64,000 bases of DNA from Microvelia longipes (taxonomy: Eukaryota > Arthropoda > Insecta > Hemiptera > Veliidae), in assembly GCA_018340805.1 (NCBI GenBank), contig JACMZG010001911.1, forward strand, positions 32,987,214 through 33,051,213, given 5' to 3'. Made by a program: the position numbers and the translations under genes. This document shows, piece by piece, positions 1-10,945 of the stretch. The notes under the pieces were generated by a model. It worked only from the letters and a program-made list of their open reading frames with translations, was not told the origin of the DNA and did no database searches. The number at the start of each line of letters is the position of its first letter. Within the stretch, counting starts at the first letter, position 1.

Positions 1-360
1 TACAGCATTTTCCGAATAGTACAAATACAGCTGTAGACTGATTTTTGTACAAAACTTTACTTCTCTAGCATAAATACACTGGGCGCTACCATGATAACAG
101 ATACACACTCACACAAACACACACACATACAGAAAGACAACTTTGCAAAAACCACTCAGGAGGTCTTAAAAACGCCTGAAACTTATGATTCCGGTTTTAT
201 CCCGGTTTCGGATTTTTTTGCAAACACAATACTTTTCCTATATACCTAGGAAACTTTTTTCCTAATACCTAGGAACTTTTCCTATATACCTAGGAAACTT
301 TTCCTATATACCTAGGAAACTTTTCCTATATACCTAGGAAACTTTTCCTATATACCTAGA
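1..360 (+). repeat. Rep-A dispersed repeat, copy 1 (3' half)
   Basis: Homologous by eye to segments near 4105-4350, 31205-31390, 33465-33640, 35500-36560, 42090-42200 (minus) and 59545-60850 (minus). Shared blocks in order are a 'gatttttgtacaaaa' block, 'cactgggagctacgatgata', an (AC)n tract, 'aggaggtcttaaaacacctg', a 'cccggtttcgga' block, 'gcaaacacaatacttt' and an end near 'gaggaaaagtaa'. There is no ORF. It is a non-coding dispersed element of unknown class. This copy begins outside the window or is 5'-truncated. Confidence 0.8.
231..360. repeat. 22-bp minisatellite at the end of a Rep-A copy
   Basis: About six tandem copies of a roughly 22-bp unit containing 'ttcctatatacctaggaaac', which includes the CCTAGG palindrome. 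The array sits exactly where other Rep-A copies carry a single 'ctatatacct' stretch, so it looks like a local expansion of the Rep-A tail. Confidence 0.9.
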
Positions 361-3204
361 TAAATCTATAGAAAAGAGGAAAAGTAATAAATAAATCTAT
401 TTAATGCTAGTAACTATTTAATGGTCAAAGAATATATCGGGCATTATATATATTCTTTGTTTATTACTAGTTTGATTTATGCGTTTTAAGTTCAACAAAA
501 CATTAAACTCGTCAGAATTTAGTGAAGTTCTTTTGATTATTTAATGTGAAAAAGCAGGAGTGTTTTATAAGCACTTGAATGGCTAGACAAGGAATTTTCT
601 TTGAAATACGAGATAAGAAACTTTCACACGTCGTAAAGTTTATGTACATTAAACCAAATTAAACAACTGCGTTTGTTTAATCTAAATTTGTAATTATTAA
701 GAAGTAATTTTTAAATTCGTAAAATTATTATAACTATTAAAGTATTACGTGAAAGAAATAAAAATTATGTTTAGTTGTAAATAGCGAAATACGCGTTGAA
801 TCTCAATAATTAAATTGATAAATAATTTGAATCCGCATCATAGTGCAACACTGATGCGGTGCGATACTGTTTTATATTCTGTCAACACAGTGCTGACATA
901 ATATGCCAACTAATTATCAATAAGTTATATAGACCCCAATCAATCTATCCATAAACAAACCAGAACAAACTTTTAAAGTTTAAAACGACCAACTTAGTCT
1001 TTAATCTAATTTCGTCCCTTATTTAGTCCTTTTTTATTTTCAACTTTAATACGAACTATAAGGATCTAAAGAGCATTAAAACCCTTGAAGATAAAAAGAG
1101 GATTCTTGGACAAATAATTAGTATCCAGGTTCTATTAAATAATTAATTTTAAAAAGAATTTTAAAGTAATATTCGTAGTTAATAAGTGTAAAAACGCTCT
1201 TTGACAAGAGCGTTTCATTAGAATTATTGACATAAGTTTTTGTAACAAGAAGCTCAAGATGATATATGTTACAATAATTAGACCTAATAATTCTATCAGC
1301 TTGGTATTAGATTGTTGTTCTATGTTTCGAAATCATGAAAGGCGTCGTTAGTAATCGTCACTTCCCCTGGCAAGAATTCCATTCTATACAAAGGTTGCAA
1401 AACGTTAGAGCTTAGTTGCACTTACATCGAGTAAGCACACTTTAGGATGGTTTTCTTGACAGCGTAGTATCTATGCAGAAGACACACAGAATAAAGAATA
1501 TAACTCCATTTTATATGTTGGTATGTTACTCAACAATTGTAGATTGGTCCATAAGCAAAGTCAATTTTACTTCAATAATAAAAGCAGCTGACCTAGTAGA
1601 GTTTCAAAATGAATAGCTTCGATTTAAAGTCACAATTTTCTATTATTTATTATTATATACTATTTACTTATTATATACTATTGTCTATTATTATTTATTA
1701 TTTATCTATCTATTATATTATTATCTATTATATACTTCTGAATTGGCATAATCTATTTTATTTCAAAAACTCTATTATTATTACTTAATATCATCTAGGT
1801 TTTATTATTATTAATTTATATAATAATAATAATTGTAATAATATTAATATAATTGGTTTCGCCGCCGATACCACGACGAGTCCAAAACTGGGCAATTTTT
1901 CACAGAGGTACAAACATAGACAAATAAACCCTTTTATAATAAACATGTTTCTTCTAAGATTTAGATAAACATAGAAGAAACATGTTTTAAGATTTATAAC
2001 TCCATTTTATAACTGGCAGTTTATAAAAAGTACTCTGAAGATGACTAACTAATAGTCGAAACCGGTCAGTTTTTCTTTTTTATGTATTGTGGTTTGACAA
2101 TTAAATATATATATTTTTTTAAAGTCAAGTGTATTAAATATTAACCATGTTTAACATATACCACAAAATCTCTTTCAAAACAACTAAAGATTTATTAATA
2201 AACACATTTTTTAAGATAAACATATAAAGTCTTACGTGAACAGATTATTAAACGACAAACATTAAACGCACTGAAAATTCCGTAAAAAGAATTCAGCCTT
2301 CGGGCTCTTACTTTTAAAATATCGAAATAAAACTGTAAAACTCAAAAATATTAACTATCAATGAATCTAAAAACGGAAAAAAAATATTAATTTTAAATTT
2401 AACGAGCCAACCAACGAAGACACAACGATATATTCGGTATAATGCCAAATGAACCCATTAGGAGGTGCCTAAGAGCCTATAAGAAATTATGTCCACGGAA
2501 AAAAACAGTACTTAAAAACTTTATCGTTGAAAATAAAAAGTCGGGTACTTTGATTCCCTCGTCAAAGTGATGAGCACTGTTTATTACACGCAAGACTTCA
2601 ATTGTGTTTTTCTCGAGGAAGTTTACAATTATGTTATAAAGTTGCAAAAAGGTTATGAGATACCTAGTAGCTTAGATAAGCACGTTCAACAGAAACATTT
2701 TTACATTTTTATGTACTCAGTAGTTCTATCAAACAATCATAAGCATACTCCTGGGTAAGGTCTCTACAACCCAAGAACCATAAGCTTTTAATGTACCTTT
2801 AGAATGAAGCTGTCACAGATTGACGAGCATATTACTTCGCTACTAGAAATCCAATAGCTTTATAGACGGTCATGTAATGCCGAGGTTATAAAAAAGTTAA
2901 AACCTTCCAGAGATTATGGCTAGAGTCAGGTTTTAGAGCTCAAATCTAAAACTGAAACGTGATCTGTTTCCAAACAAGATATAAAAATTCTTAGCAAATA
3001 CTTTATCGATTCCATTCTATAATAAAAATAATGAAGTTCTATTAAAGTAATCATCAAATTTAATTAAATTTGTGATTTAATGTGAATAATTCTATTAAAA
3101 TAGTTAACAAAACACAATAATTATTATTAATTCACTAAGTCACTAAAATTATTATTAATTTTATTTAATACACTATAATAGTGAAATCAATTTTCAAACA
3201 ATTG
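361..3204. other. Unassigned AT-rich DNA
   Basis: No coding sequence recognised. It holds simple (TATTA)-rich sequence around 1640-1850 and short inverted repeats, for example 'aacgctctttgacaagagcgtt' type pairing near 1193-1216 and 'ccgcatca...tgatgcgg' near 833-859. The only ORF, 2567-2758, has no recognisable motif and is taken as chance. Confidence 0.6.
1941..1987. repeat. 15-bp perfect inverted repeat
   Basis: Arms 'aaacatgtttcttct' (1941-1955) and 'agaagaaacatgttt' (1973-1987) are exact reverse complements separated by 17 bases. Function unknown. Confidence 0.9.
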
Positions 3205-3310
3205 ACGTGTTAAACCCCAGGTTATTATGAGGTCATTAACCTGGTTTACCAGCAAAATTTTCAAAAATCGGTAAAATTAAACATCAAAATTTTGCACGTT
3301 TCATTAAACA
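3205..3310 (+). repeat. Diverged copy of the shared Rep-A/Rep-B core module
   Basis: The segment 'ggtcattaacctggttta' followed by 'gcaaaattttcaaaaatc' matches 12979-13042 and the reverse complement of 35995-36045. The CRE-like site of the better copies is TGAGGTCA here (3228-3235). Confidence 0.65.
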
Positions 3311-4104
3311 TTTTTGAGGCATATGATAAAAAGAATCTGACCCAAAATCAATAAAAATAGGCTCAGGAGCCAAGAAATTAAAAAATCTTAAATAACGGGA
3401 AAACTTAAAATGCGGTAGTTATAAAAAATTGTTCTGGCACAGAGGTTACGGAAACGGGCAAAGTTACTATATTTTTTTTATATTTAAGTTAAATATTTTT
3501 CTTGCTCTTTTCCCATTTGTACTCAAAACCAACAGCGCTAAAACACTTAAAATGATTAGATCCAAATAAGTTTTGAATCTTACCAAAGCTTAAAAAAAGT
3601 TCTTCAAAAAATTTAGAAACTTAATGAGGAATAAACCATATACGTGACTAGCTAATGGAGGAAGAAAAACATAACTATGAGGATAAAATAGATAATATAG
3701 TGAAGATAATAAAAATGTATGGAAAATCTTAAAGAATATTGTCAACTCAAACTATGCAAACGGTAAGATACACAATAACAACAACTAAGTTCTGTTGCTA
3801 AAAACTATTACCACCCGTTATTAATTGATAAGTTATTGGAGACTGAAAATTCTATAAGCATTGTTAATTGGCCCTAAACCTATTGTTGGGAGATCAGACA
3901 GGACATAATGTGAATTATCTTTAATCAAATAAAAATGGAGTATATTGGATAGACGGTTAAATCTTTAAAAAGTAGATCTAATAAACATAATGCTTATCAA
4001 GCAAATTGTTTAATAAATAACGGAGCTCTTACCAAATGTAATAAATAGGTCTTCACAGACAGGTGAAGTACCACGAGACTTAAAATTAGCATCACTGGAC
4101 CTAA
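3311..4104. other. Unassigned AT-rich DNA
   Basis: No coding sequence, tandem array or RNA gene recognised. 3311-3450 may be further diverged repeat but could not be aligned confidently. Confidence 0.5.
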
Positions 4105-4350
4105 AGATTGATTAATCTTAATCTTTAGATAATAAGGCAAGTTCTCTAACATAAATACACTAGGAGATAACGATGATAACACACATACAGACACCTTTGT
4201 GAAAAACATGTTTTAAAGGAGGTTTAAAAGTGGTTTACAGTGGAGGTCTTTAAAACACCTGAAACAGATTATTCAGGTAGAATCCCGGTTTGAGATTTTT
4301 CGCAGACACAATACTTTTACTATATACCTTTGGCAGTAAGGAAAAGTAAA
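4105..4350 (+). repeat. Rep-A dispersed repeat, copy 2 (tail half)
   Basis: Contains 'ataaatacactaggagataa', a short AC-rich tract, 'ttaaaacacctgaaac', 'aatcccggttt', 'cacaatactttt' and 'gaggaaaagtaa'-like sequence in the same order as other Rep-A copies. A short partial duplication ('ggaggttt..aaaagtgg..tggaggtcttt') lies inside it. Confidence 0.75.
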
Positions 4351-4534
4351 AAGACAAAATAGATGAGTATATTAGTATTAAATATTTTTGTGAAGGAAAT
4401 CTAAATAGTAATTATGCTGTTAAATTAAACTTAAATATAATGCATAGTCAACGAATAAACTACCTGGGAGGATTAGACAAGTATTTTAGTTCCTCTAGTC
4501 ATATAAATTAAATGTCATTTTATATTACAGAGTT

Positions 4535-5012
4535 TTGCAAAACATGAAAAGTTGACAGAATATAATTATGCGAGACACCTAGGAAATGTATCAAGCAAAT
4601 TTCAGGACTACATCTGGGAACTGTACCAATATTTGATATTTCTCATTATTCATGGCTCGACAATGTCATATCCCACTCGGTTTCGTTACGTTTAACACAA
4701 CAGGGCGCCGATAGAACCAGATCCCACTCTGACCTTCAATTACAACTCCGAAGTATTTAATGTGAAGTATTTATCAGATACTCGCAAAAGTATTTATCGC
4801 CATCATGCATGGCAAGCTAAACATATATCATTGGATACTACCGAGTTTTGCAAAACATGAATAGTTGACACAATATAATTGTGCGAGAGACACCTAGGAA
4901 ATGTAACAAGCAAGATGCAATGCTACATCAGGGAACTGTTCTCAGTAGTATCAAATGATATTTGATACTACTATTCAACTCAACTATTCATGTTTTGCTA
5001 AACTCGGTAGTA
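4535..5012. repeat. Duplicated repeat with an inverted end
   Basis: About 90 bp starting 'gagttttgcaaaacatgaa' at 4531 is repeated at 4841, including 'cacctaggaaatgta' and 'gggaactgt'. The second copy is followed at 4980-5012 by the reverse complement of its own start (4836-4868), giving 33-bp arms with one or two mismatches. Between them 4944-4972 is an exact palindrome ('agtagtatcaaa'/'tttgatactact'). A further fragment lies at 45530-45590. This resembles a foldback or MITE-like element; no coding capacity. Confidence 0.7.
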
Positions 5013-5583
5013 ATGATATACCCTTATTTAAGATGTATAAAGGATCTCACTTCGCTCACGTCTCTGGTGAATACTTCACATTATATTCTTTGGAATTTCA
5101 ATTGAAGCTAGTAGTAGTTCCATTGATGTTGAGTACTAGTAGTTGTATTGTCTTCAAATTTTGCAAAATTGTACAAGTTAGAAGTCCATTACTTGATTAA
5201 ACTACTGATCAATGATTTTTATTTTTAAACTAATTAATAAGATAATACCATGTTATGACATTATAGTAACCAAGATCACATAAAATTCCTATACTATTAT
5301 ACATCATATAAAGAAATTAGATACTCCAACGATAAATAGTGCAGCCAGAAAAAATACTTAGTACATAGAAAAAAAAATGAATTTCATAAGTTCGATGTAT
5401 CTATGAAAGATGTTAAAGGAATAAAACAGTAAAAAAATAGAATTAAATTTATCTATTAAAATTGTTAAAAACCTATTAGTAGAACTAATAATTAATTTCT
5501 AAAAATATAAACCAGAAAAATGGAAATAAAAAAAATGTATTTTTATGATTTTTTTTTGTTAGTAGCTTTTTGTAAAACCGGAC
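5013..5583. other. Unassigned AT-rich DNA
   Basis: No gene, RNA or tandem repeat recognised. The ORF crossing 4955-5200 is built partly from the inverted repeat above and has no motif. Confidence 0.5.
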
Positions 5584-5692
5584 TAATACCACTTTAAGCT
5601 TTAGGTAATTAGAAATAAAATAAAATGTATATTTATTTAGGAAAATAAATATGCATTTTATTTCTAATTACCTAAAGCTTAAAGTGGTATTA
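5584..5692. repeat. 50-bp hairpin (near-perfect palindrome)
   Basis: Left arm 5584-5638 and right arm 5643-5692 are reverse complements apart from one base and a 5-bp 'taaaa' insertion in the left arm. The loop is four bases ('agga'). It is followed at once by a CTCG-type motif ('tctcacaacgctcgatctc'). Possibly a young foldback element or hairpin MITE. Confidence 0.92.
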
Positions 5693-7504
5693 CTTTGGTC
5701 TCACAACGCTCGATCTCAAAATTATAGGTAATCAAATTTCAAATGTGTATATAACTTAACGTTTATTAAAGCAGCTTAAATAAATATTACAGCAGATACT
5801 CATTCATTGCGAAAACTATGTTTCTACTTTCAGGAAAGCCTCTACTACTTGACAGCCTAGTTTTTATTTATTTCAATCCATTAGAAAATTATAGCCATAA
5901 ATTTCATTTCTGTAAAATATATTATTATAATATAAAATCTTGGTAAAAATTAAAAAATTATTAAAAAAAGGTACACACCTTTTCCAGAAGGACAATTTAA
6001 CTCGCAACTGTGATATCCTGCAACATATAAATATTTAAAGTAAATTAATATAAAAAAGTAAAAAAATGAATTCAATAATAATAATTAATATTTATGGGAA
6101 AGATAAACGTACCGAACAAGAAAGTTTATGCCAGTTAATTACTGTAGTATTTAACAACATAACAAGGCAAACCTACGGCAAAACTATCAGCGTTAGTTAT
6201 ATTTTTATCGAAAAATACTTATAAGTTTGGTTTTTTTTTAAATATTGACGGCCTAAAACATTAAATGTTTTAACTGTTTTACGCATAGAACTTGTAGAAC
6301 TAATAGTCAAACCATTTATAAAAACTAGTCGTATTACACGATTGTAATTGTTTTTCGAAGCTTTATTACCCTCGTGTTATAACGTCTTAAAAATTTGGTT
6401 ACCTTAAGCCTTAGCTTAAGGTTGTATTATTTTGGTTTCACAACGTACGGTAATCATGACATCCTGAAGACGAGAGAAGCGAGTCTGAAGTCATAACACC
6501 CATGCATTTTCATCAAGATTTTATCCTGCATTTGATCTTAGCTGACGTTATCCCATGTAATACCTCCTTAGGGTTTGGATAGTTCTGATGACGAGTAAAG
6601 CGAGTTGTTGGAGATATTTAATGCTTAATTTGCAACTAAGAATAAAATTATTAATTTATTATGGTTTATAAAAGTTTGCTTTGATATAAATTTTGATATA
6701 AGGTTGCTTTGATATTTGAAAATGTTGGAAAAAAAACTAAAATATTACCATTGGATATTATGGAAACATACTAAAATAGTACAATAACACGGCAAAGAAA
6801 TTCAGATATTGAATCAAGGAAGTTTTGCCTTGATTTTTAATATAAGTTTCCTCTTTATCACCTCGACATCGGAAGCATTGACATATTTTCGATCGCTCTT
6901 TTTCGCTTTTTATAAGCTTGTTGTTAGTGTAGAATGTGAGTAATCTTTGCCAAATTTAAAACATTTAATCTTCATCCAACATTTCTAAACGAATTATTTT
7001 AATGATTATGAATAAGTATTATCTGATAAAAGTTTATACAGAGCAAGCAATATACAATATCATTTTACTATGAAGTCAACGAACTTAAAATTACATTATC
7101 TTGTATAGATTAAGAAGAAATTAATGAGAATTTCCCTATACTTATAAATTAAAATATGTAATTATTTGATCTTACGTCAGGAATTTTTCAAGGTATATAC
7201 GCTTTATTTTGTTTATTTGCGAATTTTTATTATTAACGCTAGATGTTGTCCTGGGTAAGGCGTCTACCGGAGAACTAAACAATTTAACTTTAGAACTCGG
7301 ATTATCAGAAAACTCGAGCGCTTCAGAGCGGCAACTCTGGTCAACATGATATTGCATGGTCAGCAAACTCTACATTACTAAATGTGGAACTTACTTGACT
7401 TAACAAACAAGAGTCAAGGGTGGTAATAATTATTACATCAATTGTTGAGGTTGATATCATTACTGATAAAATAATATCGGTCCAGATTGAATGCTCATAA
7501 AATT
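5693..7504. other. AT-rich DNA with scattered TCGC-motif repeat fragments
   Basis: No gene recognised. Fragments with the cgctcg-type motif occur at 5695-5720 (plus) and near 6470-6490 and 6587-6612 (minus: 'gagagaagcgagtc', 'gagtaaagcgag'). A near-palindrome 'ccttaagccttagcttaagg' lies at 6402-6421. The remainder is unassigned. Confidence 0.55.
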
Positions 7505-7735
7505 AAGCATAAACTAAATTAACTTACTTACTAGAGAGTAACTACATGCTGATATAAACGTATAAACAACATTAACTTACTTCCAAGAAAATAACAATCT
7601 ACTAATACAGATCTACATATAAACTAAATTAACTTACTATCTATAAAATAACAATATGAATACTTGATACATAGATCTATTTATAAACAAAATTAACTTA
7701 CTTACTCGATGATAACAATATAAGGATGTATACCT
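7505..7735. repeat. Degenerate tandem repeat, period about 53-66 bp
   Basis: The block 'ataaactaaattaacttact' recurs near 7510, 7563, 7617 and 7683, each followed by a variable stretch ending in 'ataacaat'. Four diverged copies. Confidence 0.7.
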
Positions 7736-8039
7736 TTAATTCTTTTTACATAAAGCGATCTTTATTATTTTATAGGCATAAAGGTAATACATATGAGTAA
7801 TATGTATTTTATGATACATATATCATATACATGTATTTATGAGTAAAAGGTTATTTTAAGTATTACATTAAAATTAGTTGAAAGCCCAACAAAAATCAGT
7901 TTATTTTAGTCCCATGGAAAAGTCGATAGAAATCTTACCATGCCTAACTATGGTGGGCTGTTAACTGATGATAACCATGTCTAATTCTATAATTAATGTA
8001 ATTTTATATTTTTTATAATATAAAAAATGTAATTGACGA

Positions 8040-8065
8040 GCAAAGTGGAGCTCGCTCCACTTTGC
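8040..8065. repeat. Perfect 11-bp-arm hairpin with CTCG loop
   Basis: Arms 'gcaaagtggag' and 'ctccactttgc' flank the four bases 'ctcg'. It looks like a CTCG-motif repeat fragment converted into a palindrome. Confidence 0.9.
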
Positions 8066-8259
8066 AGAAGACAAAACTTTACAGAAGATTCGTAAACCCA
8101 ACTATCAAATTTTAGTAATTAGTAGATTGATACTATCCAACAAATATCTAAATAAAATACTTGACAAATTATTTAAAATATTCTATTTATAGTCTATAGT
8201 CTAGACTTCAATTCACTATACTTTGAATGATTAGAAAGTTTAGTATAAAGCATACAACG

Positions 8260-8372
8260 CCCTAAAGATGTTTTCCTTTAATTAAACTTTTCTTTTGCTT
8301 TTAAGTATATTATGTCCCTGTTTGCGTAACACAATCTTGAATAGTCACATCATCAAACTCTAAAAGCGGCTA
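8260..8372 (+). repeat. Dispersed repeat paired with 15062-15220 (minus)
   Basis: The block around 'atgtccctgtttgcgtaaca' (8311-8330) plus the following 'caatcttga..agtcacatcatcaaa' is the reverse complement of 15062-15124 with few differences. Family unknown. Confidence 0.75.
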
Positions 8373-9804
8373 TATTGTTGTTCTTTAGCAAATTTACAAA
8401 TATATTGGTATAAACTGATTGTAAGTAAACGATAAAATCATAACAAATTCATATAATTCATACAATACAAAATTATAATATATTTAGAGAGCTAATTTAT
8501 TTAGACTTTTTGAACTTTGTGGCCATTTGCTAACCTTATATATTTGTATTAAATTTGAGTTTAATTCAATAACTATTAAAGTAATAACAATTTTGGTATT
8601 TAGAAATAATTTATCCCTGAAAGTTATAAAATATTTTCTAATATTTAAAATATAAATTTGTTATCACAGAATATATGTCAATATATTCAATATATCAAAT
8701 TCGCCAAAAGTTTTAAGAACCTTGATATCTAAATATGAGGGGCGAAGAAAACTGTCTTTTGGTTATTAGGTAACGTAATATTTCCTTAGCGACAAAATCC
8801 ATTAGATGTTGTAAAATACCCAAAGAAAACTTTATGCTGAATTTTAAAGTTTCTTTTAAACAATTGATAGTTTACTGCTACTTGTTTCTACTTACTGGCT
8901 TACTTCTAACAATTATTTCTAAATACCAAAATTGTGTTTTGACGGCATAAGTCTTTACTGACAGTATAAGTTCTGAACCCGGTCACAGCCTATACCGCAA
9001 CGACTTCCATCAGTAAATAATGAAGATTAATTAAATCCAGTTGATTGGGTTTAAAATAGTATTTATTGATTGTAATTGATAGACACTGGATGGGATTTAT
9101 TGATGTATATATTCTCTAATAATAATATGACTTATAAGATTACAACAAAATTGTAATCTTTTCAAACAAGAAATAATGACTTTCAAGATTTTAACTAACT
9201 AATGAAACTAAATCAACAAAATATTTTCCTTGTCTTCTAACAATACCAAAACCTAAACAATTTAAAAAAAATCAAAACAATTTATTAAAAACTGTAGTCC
9301 TTATAAAGAAATATTAAAATTGATATCAACATTCCATCAAATATCTTAGCTTGTTTAAAAAAATGCGCTAATACAGGTTAAACTGCAAACTGAAAATATA
9401 TTCTAAAAAAATACAAAAAGAAATAACCAAACGCTAATATAAAGGTAAATGAGAGTAGAAAACAATAAGCCAATCCTTGGCTACTAGAATACTTTGAATG
9501 AAGGAGAAAATGAATCTTTTTCTATTTATAAAAATTATACAAAAAAAATTACCGAAGGAAATAGTTATTTTTACAAGGAATGGAAGGAAGTTTCTCTAAC
9601 TTTGCTAAGTAAAGATTTCTCTGTAAGAAAAAAAAATTAGATTTTGAATCCGCAAGGCAGAGGACAGTTTTGGCAACCGAGGCCAAGCCGAGGTACCGAA
9701 ATAAACCAAGAGTTAAAAAACTTTCCTCCATGTTACGCATTAATTTTTACCTACAAATTGCATTTTAATTAAAAAAAGGTTTAGGGTACCATAGTACTTA
9801 TCCT
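8373..9804. other. Unassigned AT-rich DNA
   Basis: No coding sequence, RNA gene or tandem repeat recognised. The ORF at 9549-9740 (minus) has no motif. Confidence 0.5.
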
Positions 9805-10095
9805 TACAAATTCGGACTCACTTCGCTCGTTCTCAGAATGTCATGATTATTCGAAAATTAAGGTAGTATTACTTCGGTCTCGCTTCACTCGACCTTAGAA
9901 TAGAATGGTTATCCAAAGTCTAGAGTGTTTGACTTCAGACTCGCTACGCTCATCATTAGAATTCTATAATTTTCCATAGCCTAAGGTTTTATTACTTCGG
10001 TTTCGCTGCGCTCGGTATCAGAATAAAGTGGTTATCCTAAGTCAAGTAACTTTGGACTCGTCTCAAATTAACTCGTTTCGCTCGTATTCAAAATA
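9805..10095 (+). repeat. About 62-bp tandem repeat with TCGCTTCGCTCG motif
   Basis: Units begin with 'tcggactcacttcgctcg' at 9811 and variants at 9874, 9935 and 9998, followed by a partial fifth unit to 10090. Between the motifs lie 'agaat' and 'tggttatcc' blocks. The motif recurs in the minisatellites at 35530-35660, 60672-60808 and 62100-63765. Confidence 0.85.
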
Positions 10096-10499
10096 GTACA
10101 AGTCCATATGAAACTATTATAATAATAATATAATAATATACCATTTATTAATCCATATTACATATTTAAATTTACAATATTGGCTTATAGTTTTATTAGA
10201 TTAAATCAGCCTAAGCTGCGGTTCATTGAGTTCGCTCTCAGATTATTCTTTAGAATTAATTTAAATACAAAAATAATTTTAAGATACATGCAAAAAATAT
10301 TTTTTTACATGTATATGAAACTATTAGCGCAATATATTTATATTTATAATATAATGCGCTAATTGTTTCAATATATTAAACAAATTGTTACTTTGAATTT
10401 TATGCGGATTCCTGAGATTTTCCACTAATCTTTCATTTGGACGTCGAAGAATCCCGATCGCTGTTCGTACACATGTAACCATGCATGTCTGCCCCTTCC
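10096..10499. other. Unassigned AT-rich DNA
   Basis: No gene or clear repeat recognised. The 10180-10362 ORF is AT-biased without motif. Confidence 0.5.
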
Positions 10500-10945
10500 T
10501 AGAATGAGCTGATTAATTGTTCCTCTGTTCTAAGTACTTCTTGTTCTTTTTCTCCTCTTGTGTCGTTGAGCAACAAGCCATAACTTCTTTGCAACCCTAT
10601 CTTTTTGTTTTGACTCGGTCAATGCAGCTGCTGAACTAGCCGCCTTGATGAAGATAGTCAGGCATTCCTCGTCAGCACTATCTAATGACACACGAATTAA
10701 AGGCCTACTGTTGACAATATTCTCGTCCTCACTTAACAATGTCCAAAGGACCTCTTCCCGAGAAGTCCTATCCTTTGAAATAACCTCAAAGGTTCTTTCA
10801 ACAGATTGTATAAGACGTTTCAACTTTCAATGGAGCGTCATTGGAGGGATAAATGTTCATATAATTTTCTTATTACTTAACTCTTTAAGTACCACTATTT
10901 ATCTGTCAAAGGTTCTCTTTGTTCTAAGACTATTGATAGGACGTT
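10500..10945 (-). pseudogene. BEL/Pao retrotransposon integrase C-terminal relic
   Basis: On the minus strand the open segment 10823-10530 reads 'LIQSVERTFEVI', then 'EEVLWTLLSEDENIVNSRPL'. This matches the end of the BEL/Pao integrase core (motif 'ER.V..VK...', then 'E...L.E.E.I.NSRPL'). Just upstream in another frame is 'FIPPMTLH', corresponding to the family's 'F.PP.APH.GG.WE', interrupted by a stop. Further upstream 'LEQREPL' resembles the 'F.G..REL' segment. Downstream, after a frameshift, 'KKNKKYLEQRNN' resembles the family's 'REYLP.LQ.R.KW' tail. No reverse transcriptase, protease or LTR is visible nearby, so this is a decayed internal fragment. Family assignment comes from motif order only. 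Confidence 0.85.
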
